The notes beneath the pieces are model-generated. The model was not told where the DNA came from and searched no databases. It saw only the letters and a program-made list of their open reading frames with translations. This document shows positions 5,377 to 10,000 of a DNA stretch of 10,000 nucleotides, piece by piece. The stretch's first letter is position 1. Each line of letters opens with the position of its first letter. Made by a program: the position numbers and the translations under genes. The stretch comes from Rheinheimera sp. (GTDB taxonomy: Bacteria > Pseudomonadota > Gammaproteobacteria > Enterobacterales > Alteromonadaceae). The stretch lies in the NCBI RefSeq assembly GCF_020217005.1, contig NZ_JAIWOI010000058.1:1-10000 (forward strand), read 5' to 3'.

Positions 5377-5443
5377 ACATAACATTTCTATATTGTGCCG
5401 GCACGCTTTCTCTGGTTCTACCAGATGACACACCAGTGTTAAC
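5377..5443 (-). other. Candidate cassette junction or decayed attC/attI
   Basis: GTTATGT on the minus strand (5377-5383) lies where the R' box of the first cassette is expected, and GTTAAC (5438-5443) could be the opposite box. Between them are the hairpin TCTGGT-AGA-ACCAGA and the palindrome TGTGCCGGCACA (5394-5405), but no convincing L'/L'' arms. It may be an attI-like or degenerate site. Confidence 0.3.
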
Positions 5444-5445
5444 TT

Positions 5446-5473
5446 ATTGATAAAAACAATTAATTACAGTCAA
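5446..5473 (-). promoter_or_regulatory. Possible promoter reading into the cassette array
   Basis: On the minus strand TTGACT (5468-5473) matches the -35 consensus at five of six positions. ATCAAT (5446-5451) with a 16-bp spacer is a poor -10 box. It points at the GTG of the first cassette gene, so it could act as the array promoter. Confidence 0.28.
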
Positions 5474-5546
5474 CTACGGCAAGACGAGACCCAAAGCGTG
5501 CTGGCACATTATTACTTTTCTCTGGCCTGTTATTTTTAGGTTGGGC

Positions 5547-5580
5547 CACTCTAAGTATCTAAATTAGAGTGTTTTTTCTT
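5547..5580 (+). terminator. Rho-independent terminator on + strand
   Basis: CACTCTAA (5547-5554) pairs perfectly with TTAGAGTG (5564-5571) over a 9-nt loop and is followed directly by TTTTTTCTTTTT. It is a strong terminator shape for + strand transcription, but no + strand gene lies upstream within 2 kb, so it may belong to a gene lost when the array was built or to an unseen small RNA. Confidence 0.75.
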
Positions 5581-5614
5581 TTTCAGCAACAGATAAATGT
5601 GCCTGTTGGTTTGC

Positions 5615-5852
5615 TCAAAGCGTGCCTGTTTTTTTTGATGACAGCCAATAACACTGTGTATTCGCCAAGTAGTAGAAGCAATATCCGCTTTTGTCTAAAG
5701 TGACGATAGAGCTAACCTCTCGATACCACCAGCCAGCAGACTCAACCCATCTAGCTATTTTTCAGGCAAATCCGCTCTGAGGCACATAGCTTTGCATCAC
5801 TTGCAATGCCGCTTTATTTCTGTCACACCCTTGCCAGAGCCTGATCGTTCAT
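5615..5852 (-). pseudogene. Decayed small gene, unknown family
   Basis: A minus-strand frame reads LWQGCDRNKAALQVMQSYV..SGFA, then an in-frame TGA (5762-5764), then KIARWVESAGWWYREVSSIV, TLDKSGYCFYYLANTQCYWL and a stop at 5615-5617. The residue pattern on both sides of the TGA is strongly protein-like. An ATG at 5850-5852 lies in another frame (MNDQAL) and would join the first part after the loss of one base. So one frameshift and one stop appear to have broken an about 80-residue gene. The family is not recognised. It is divergent from kefF, and the kefF promoter should lie in or next to its 5' end. Confidence 0.45.
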
Positions 5853-5893
5853 AAACACTATAGCCACTGTTTTTAAAGGACTATCGGCGCTTT

Positions 5894-6427
5894 ATGATTA
5901 GTTTGTTATATGCCCATCCTTATGCCCGCCATGCCAGGTTGGAGCAAATGATGCTTAATGCAGTGCAGCATTGGCCCGGGCTTGAGCTGCGCGATTTGTA
6001 TCAGCTGTACCCTGATTTTTATATTGATGTTGCACTGGAGCAAAAGATGCTGGCCCACAGTAAGGCCATCGTTTTGCATTACCCCATGCAGTGGGGCTTG
6101 CCGCCGGCTTTATTAGTGCAGTACCTGCACAAGGTGTTTCAGTATGGCTGGGCCTACGGTAAAGCTGCCTCTGGTGAGTCTGTGATGTCGCTGCAGGGAA
6201 AAAAATTCTGGTTAGTCACACACGCAGTAGCGCCACAGCATGAATTGGACCCTTGTTATCAGCAGACTATGTTCACGCCTTTGCGCCAACTGGCTTTATC
6301 TTGTGGCATGGAATGGCAACACCCTCTGATGCTGCCTGAATTAACCGACAGCACTATTGCCACAGAGGCCGCCGAATTATTCCGCTCCGGGCTGGAGCAA
6401 CTTTCTGCGGCCATAACGCTGGACTAA
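5894..6427 (+). CDS. kefF: KefF-like ancillary flavoprotein of the KefC potassium efflux system
   Basis: This 177-residue flavodoxin-fold NAD(P)H:quinone oxidoreductase (NQO1-like) binds FMN and activates the membrane antiporter KefC at the cytoplasmic face. Family marks are the N-terminal LLYAHPYARHARLEQ, the LYQLYPDFYIDVALEQ segment, and HYPMQWGLPPALLVQYLHKV followed by YGWAYG. Length and order agree with Escherichia coli KefF (about 176 residues). It is followed 24 bp later by the antiporter gene, as in the kefFC operon. AAGGA (5876-5880) is about 13 nt before the ATG, rather far, but no better start exists. The match to KefF rather than KefG is inferred from residues and from the partner; the two are close relatives. 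Confidence 0.88.
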   Translation: MISLLYAHPYARHARLEQMMLNAVQHWPGLELRDLYQLYPDFYIDVALEQKMLAHSKAIVLHYPMQWGLPPALLVQYLHKVFQYGWAYGKAASGESVMSLQGKKFWLVTHAVAPQHELDPCYQQTMFTPLRQLALSCGMEWQHPLMLPELTDSTIATEAAELFRSGLEQLSAAITLD

Positions 6428-6451
6428 CAAAGCAGCGATAAAGGACTGATT

Positions 6452-8275
6452 ATGCATCTTAACGTTCTGACTTATTTAATGATTTACCTGGCAGCTATGG
6501 TGCTGGTAGTGCCTTTAGCCAAGCGCTTTGGCCTTGGCGTCGTGCTGGGGTATTTATTAGCTGGTATAGCGCTGGGCCCGGCAGGTTTTGCTATTGCCAG
6601 TAATACCGACGACATTAAGTTGCTGGCTGAGCTGGGGGTGGTGCTGATGTTATTCAGTATAGGCCTGGAGCTGGATGCAAAAAAACTCTGGGCCATGCGG
6701 CACAGAGTCTTTCTGTTTGGCTCATTGCAGGTGCTGGTCTGTGCTTTGGGCATAGGCCTGGCCACCAGTGTGCTGGGGTTATCTTACGCTTTGTCGGTAT
6801 TTATCGGTCTGGCTTTGGCTTTGTCGTCCACTGCTGTGGCTGTGCAACTGATGAAAGATCGTAATTTAATGGGCACTCACACCGGGCAATCTGTGTTTGG
6901 CGCCTTGTTACTGCAAGACATGGTGGCTATTCCACTGTTGATTGGTGTCAGTTTACTAGCGCCTTCGGCCGATACAGCTGAATTTAAAGCCTTGCCTGCT
7001 TTGGCTGCTGTAGTGGCCCTGGTATTAGCGGGGCGCTACCTGATAGGGTATTTATTGCACTGGGTTGCTCATCACGGCTCCCGCGAGCTTTTTGTCGGGC
7101 TGGCCTTATTGCTGGTGATAGGGGTGATGGAGCTGATGACAGCTGTTGGTGTATCTGCGGGTTTAGGTGCTTTTATTGCGGGTGTGCTGTTGGCAAGCTC
7201 TGAGTTCCGTCATCAGTTGGAGGCCGACCTGGAACCCTTTAAAGGACTGTTTTTAGGGCTGTTTTTTATCACTATTGGCGCCAGTATCGATATGCAGCTG
7301 TTAAGCACAGAATGGCAACTAATTAGCCTTTTGCTGCTGTTATTTGTCGGGTTAAAACTCTTGCTGTTGTATGGCGTGGCGTGGGTGTTAAAGATTGCCG
7401 CGCCTGAGCGTTTGAGCTATGCCATCTTGCTGGGGCAAGGCAGTGAATTTGCTTTTGTGTTGGCGGCTTTGGCAACTGCAGGGGCTCTACTTAGTGCCAC
7501 AGAAGGCGCCATGCTGAATTTGTTAATTGCCTTGTCTATTGCCGTATCGCCTTTATTGATGAAGCTGCTGGACGTCTGGGCCGTGCGCCAGCAAAACCAG
7601 CAGCCGCAACAGGGATCTGATGTAGAGAATAGCGAAAGCCCGGTCATTATTGCCGGTTTTGGCCGTTACGGTCAGATTTTAGGCCGTCTGTTATTGTCCA
7701 ACGGCATAGTGCCCACAGTGCTTGATCACGACTCTGACACTATTCAAACCATGACGAAGTTTGGCTTTAAGGTGTATTACGGCGACGCCAGCCGGATGGA
7801 CGTGCTGGAGGCTGCTGGTGCTGCGCATGCCAAAATTCTGGTGATTGCGGTAGACGATGTACAGGCGATTAACGCCATTGTCAGCAATGCCAAACAACAT
7901 TTCCCGCATTTAAAACTGATGGCCAGGGCCAAAGATGTGGCCCATATGTATCAGTTACGTCAGTTGGGTGTAGAGCATATAGAGCGTGAACTCTTTGAGG
8001 CTTCGTTACGTCAGGGCAGGGATGTATTAACTCAACTTGGCATGGGCCGCTACGAAGCCAAAGAACTGGCCGACCGTTTCAGAGCCGCCAATTACCAGCT
8101 GATCGATAAAATGCAGCTGGTGCGTCAGCAACAAGACGAAAAAAGCTATATACAGTTGTTAAAACAAAGCAGGGAAGAGCTGCAACGCCAGTTGGAACGT
8201 GAAAGCCGGGATGCGCCTAAGCGTTATCAGGGGCTATACACAGAGCCTGAAGCGGATAAAAACGACCTCAAATAA
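6452..8275 (+). CDS. kefC: Glutathione-regulated potassium efflux antiporter KefC/KefB
   Basis: This 607-residue CPA2-type K+/H+ antiporter of the inner membrane is opened by glutathione adducts during electrophile stress and closed by free glutathione. The N-terminal part (about 1-375) has 12 or so membrane segments. It holds the conserved LLLQDMVAIPLL with Asp156 and the regulatory loop HQLEADLEPFKG (254-265), the counterpart of the E. coli KefC HALESD loop. From about 397 a soluble RCK/KTN domain follows with the nucleotide-binding GFGRYG (402-407) and acidic D425. The last 50 residues are charged and helical. The Shine-Dalgarno AAAGGA (6440-6445) is well spaced. It is cotranscribed with kefF; KefC is preferred to KefB because of that partner, but the two are hard to separate by eye. 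Confidence 0.9.
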   Translation: MHLNVLTYLMIYLAAMVLVVPLAKRFGLGVVLGYLLAGIALGPAGFAIASNTDDIKLLAELGVVLMLFSIGLELDAKKLWAMRHRVFLFGSLQVLVCALGIGLATSVLGLSYALSVFIGLALALSSTAVAVQLMKDRNLMGTHTGQSVFGALLLQDMVAIPLLIGVSLLAPSADTAEFKALPALAAVVALVLAGRYLIGYLLHWVAHHGSRELFVGLALLLVIGVMELMTAVGVSAGLGAFIAGVLLASSEFRHQLEADLEPFKGLFLGLFFITIGASIDMQLLSTEWQLISLLLLLFVGLKLLLLYGVAWVLKIAAPERLSYAILLGQGSEFAFVLAALATAGALLSATEGAMLNLLIALSIAVSPLLMKLLDVWAVRQQNQQPQQGSDVENSESPVIIAGFGRYGQILGRLLLSNGIVPTVLDHDSDTIQTMTKFGFKVYYGDASRMDVLEAAGAAHAKILVIAVDDVQAINAIVSNAKQHFPHLKLMARAKDVAHMYQLRQLGVEHIERELFEASLRQGRDVLTQLGMGRYEAKELADRFRAANYQLIDKMQLVRQQQDEKSYIQLLKQSREELQRQLERESRDAPKRYQGLYTEPEADKNDLK

Positions 8276-8290
8276 TAACTAGCCATCAGA

Positions 8291-8336
8291 AGCCTAAGCC
8301 GAAACCGCCTCAGGATCAGAAGTTTTGGCTTGGGCT
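8291..8336 (+). terminator. Long hairpin after kefC
   Basis: Positions 8291-8305 pair with 8322-8336 over all 15 bases (two G-T pairs) around a 16-nt loop. No T-run follows, so Rho-independent termination is uncertain; it may protect or end the kefFC mRNA. The second arm overlaps an alternative CTGAGC/GCTCAG pair (8335-8340 and 8360-8365). Confidence 0.45.
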
Positions 8337-8380
8337 GAGCTCAACTGCAGTGCAGGGGCGCTCAGTGAAGGTGAAGTTGT

Positions 8381-8410
8381 TTGTATATCGGAAACGCAAA
8401 AGGCTATACT
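8381..8410 (+). promoter_or_regulatory. Candidate promoter of the diguanylate cyclase gene
   Basis: TATACT (8405-8410) matches the -10 consensus at five of six positions; TTGTAT (8381-8386) is a weak -35 with an 18-bp spacer. The transcript would begin about 45 nt before the coding region. Confidence 0.4.
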
Positions 8411-8463
8411 GCCGAAGTAATGAAGCAGTGGAGTAATTAGTCATTAATTTTCATGGATTTGAA

Positions 8464-9621
8464 TTGCATTTGCCAACGCTGATGCTGTTTACCTTAATGG
8501 TCAATCTGATGATTGGCTGTTATCTGGCTATGGTTTATCTGCTGCGTCGGCACGATAAAAGTTTTTTGATTTGGTCTTTGGCTTGTGTGGTTTTTGTGGC
8601 TGGAGGTTGTGCTGCAGCAGCAAGGCCTTATCTTGAGTGGCCCATCCTGACTTATGTGCTTTCCGATTTGTTACTGCTATTGTCTCCGGCTCTGGTTGTT
8701 ACCGGACTGGTACTTTTTCTAAAAGGTCGTTTTAGTGCGCGTTCAAGGCAACAGGTAGTGTTGTTACTGACTTTGTATCTGTTACTTCAGTTCATGTTAC
8801 ATCAGGTGAATAACGCCTCAACTGCTTTAACCTCTTTTGGCATAGCTGTGATTTTTATTTATGCTATCCCATTGTTACGGCAATCCAGATTGAAACCTGC
8901 TTTTCCCGTTTATGTGTTACAAGGCTTTTTCGCTGTTCACGCCGTTATAATGTTGCTGCAGGTGGTATTGGTGATGCCGCTGATAGGTGAAGACTATCGG
9001 GCCATCAGTTTACCCGGCTTACAATGGGTGCTGTTGGGTCATGTGTTATTAACTGTTGGCACAGGTTTTATGTTGCCTTTGCTGGCTTTTTCTCACACAG
9101 AAAGTCAATTGTTGCGTTTGGCGGAACTGGATGACTTAACTCAGTTACTCAATCGAAGGGAGTTTTTAAAACGAGCCAATCTGACGTTAAGCAGCAGCAG
9201 GCGACAGCAGCACAGCGTGGTGGTGCTGATGATTGATCTCGACCATTTTAAGCAAATTAATGACAAGTGGGGCCACGCTGTGGGCGATCAGGCACTGAGA
9301 AAAGTGGCTGATTTACTCAGGGTTGGACTTCGCACTACAGATCTGATCGGCAGGCTTGGTGGCGAAGAGTTTGCCGTCTTGATGCCCAATACCAGCGCTG
9401 CGCAAGCAGCGGTAATAGGTCAGCGCTTGTGTGAGCGCATTGCTCATCATGGCTGGGAAATAGAAGCCAGGCCCGTGAAATTAACGGTCAGTGTAGGTGG
9501 CGCCAGTTGTGTCGGTGCGATGCGCGAGTTAAATGAATTATTGGCAGAGGCGGATACCGCTTTATACAAAGCCAAGTCAGAAGGGCGCAATCGTATCGTC
9601 TTTGGTTCTGAAGCAGGCTAA
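8464..9621 (+). CDS. Membrane-bound diguanylate cyclase (GGDEF)
   Basis: This 385-residue protein makes cyclic di-GMP from two GTP at the inner membrane. About seven hydrophobic segments fill residues 5-210 and probably sense a signal; this region is not a domain I can name. The GGDEF domain starts at DDLTQLLNRREF (223-234). It carries the metal-binding Asp258 in MIDLDHFKQIND, the active-site GGEEF (299-303) and the product-inhibition site RTTD (290-293) exactly five residues before it, so it should be active and feedback-controlled. The TTG start at 8464 lacks a ribosome binding site. Alternatives are ATG at 8482, or a rare ATT at 8443, which sits 9 nt after GGAG (8430-8433) and would add seven residues. 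It ends before a strong terminator. Confidence 0.9.
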   Translation: MHLPTLMLFTLMVNLMIGCYLAMVYLLRRHDKSFLIWSLACVVFVAGGCAAAARPYLEWPILTYVLSDLLLLLSPALVVTGLVLFLKGRFSARSRQQVVLLLTLYLLLQFMLHQVNNASTALTSFGIAVIFIYAIPLLRQSRLKPAFPVYVLQGFFAVHAVIMLLQVVLVMPLIGEDYRAISLPGLQWVLLGHVLLTVGTGFMLPLLAFSHTESQLLRLAELDDLTQLLNRREFLKRANLTLSSSRRQQHSVVVLMIDLDHFKQINDKWGHAVGDQALRKVADLLRVGLRTTDLIGRLGGEEFAVLMPNTSAAQAAVIGQRLCERIAHHGWEIEARPVKLTVSVGGASCVGAMRELNELLAEADTALYKAKSEGRNRIVFGSEAG

Positions 9622-9664
9622 AGGCCATCCGCTTATTACGGGTCTGAACCTGGCGCAGTAAATA

Positions 9665-9700
9665 CAAACAATAAACGGCCTTTCGGCCGTTTATTGTTTG
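9665..9700. terminator. Bidirectional terminator between GGDEF gene and rimO
   Basis: A perfect 16-bp stem (CAAACAATAAACGGCC with its exact complement) has a TTTC loop. The arms are rich in A on one side and T on the other, so it can end transcription of both convergent genes. Confidence 0.9.
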
Positions 9701-9718
9701 CAAAGCAGGCAAAGTGAA

Positions 9719-10000
9719 TTATTCAGCCAGACTGCCCCATAAGTCGTATTCGTCTGCTTCTTCTACTACCACATCCACCAGATCGCCTGGTTTTAATGAA
9801 GTTTCGCCATTTAAGTACACAGCACCGTCAATTTCAGGAGCGTCAGCGAAGCTGCGGCCTATGGCACCTTCGTCGTCCACTTCATCTATTAACACTTTAA
9901 TAGTACGGCCAATTTTGCTTTGCAAACGAGCAGCACTGATGCGCTGCTGCGTTTCCATAAAGCGGTGATAACGCTCTTCTTTGATTTCTTCAGCGATTTG
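9719..10000 (-). CDS. rimO: Ribosomal protein S12 methylthiotransferase RimO (C-terminal part)
   Basis: This is the last 93 residues of RimO, the radical-SAM enzyme that adds a methylthio group to the conserved aspartate of ribosomal protein S12. The frame is open across the right window edge. The visible part contains the end of the radical-SAM domain ([19 protein letters not shown]) and the C-terminal TRAM domain. The latter includes [20 protein letters not shown] and [15 protein letters not shown] and ends in [13 protein letters not shown], nearly the same as the E. coli protein. The Fe-S cluster motifs lie outside the window. An internal ATG at 9956-9958 is not the start. It is convergent with the diguanylate cyclase gene. 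Confidence 0.95.
   Translation of the reverse strand, partial: QIAEEIKEERYHRFMETQQRISAARLQSKIGRTIKVLIDEVDDEGAIGRSFADAPEIDGAVYLNGETSLKPGDLVDVVVEEADEYDLWGSLAE

Larger units (their letters stand above)
5395..5628. repeat. Three dispersed copies of a GCACGCTTT motif
   Basis: GTGCCGGCACGCTTT (5395-5409) is repeated inverted at 5493-5507 (AAAGCGTGCTGGCAC, 14 of 15 matching). A shorter third copy, AAAGCGTGCCTG, lies at 5617-5628. The first pair could form terminal inverted repeats of a 113-bp segment. This segment and the rest of 5362-5614 contain no credible gene. Confidence 0.6.

Noticed and set aside
5762..5764. Selenocysteine TGA in the 5615-5852 gene
   Set aside because: No stem-loop directly after the codon was evident and a frameshift is also needed, so decay is the simpler reading.
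5831..5864. kefF promoter with TTGCCA and TATAGC
   Set aside because: The spacing of 22 bp is too long, and other pairings give poor -10 boxes.

Overview
The window looks like chromosomal DNA of a gammaproteobacterium. The RimO tail, the KefF/KefC pair and the codon style suggest the Alteromonadales/Rheinheimera neighbourhood, but that placement is an impression from sequence, not a search result. Ordinary housekeeping-type genes flank a central, AT-rich accessory block of about 4 kb (roughly 1.6-5.9 kb).

Left flank (1-1539, + strand): the 3' part of a NatB-like ABC-2 permease, two hairpins, then a Nudix hydrolase. A ParE/RelE-type toxin-antitoxin pair follows (1643-2135).

Central block (2135-5893): a mosaic of small genes, gene fragments and recombination sites. 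The clearest structure is a set of integron gene cassettes on the minus strand with no integrase in the window (a CALIN-type array). One near-canonical attC site (3843-3918) and two further attC sites (4466-4525 and 4954-5010) separate four minus-strand cassette genes, all of unknown function. One of these is a 140-residue four-helix membrane protein whose start must be moved inward, because the longer reading frame runs through an attC site. Beside the array lie a 39-bp perfect tandem duplication and a palindrome made of back-to-back core-type sites. There are also a C-terminal gene fragment and two + strand small proteins with N-terminal hydrophobic segments. A previously hidden 48-residue ORF sits on the minus strand at 2389-2535. 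A minus-strand pseudogene with an internal stop and an apparent frameshift lies at 5615-5852.

Right flank (5894-10000): kefF-kefC, encoding a glutathione-gated potassium efflux antiporter and its flavoprotein ancillary subunit. Next is a seven-helix membrane diguanylate cyclase with intact GGEEF and I-site. A strong bidirectional terminator separates it from the convergent 3' end of rimO. No tRNA, rRNA, CRISPR array or complete insertion sequence was seen.
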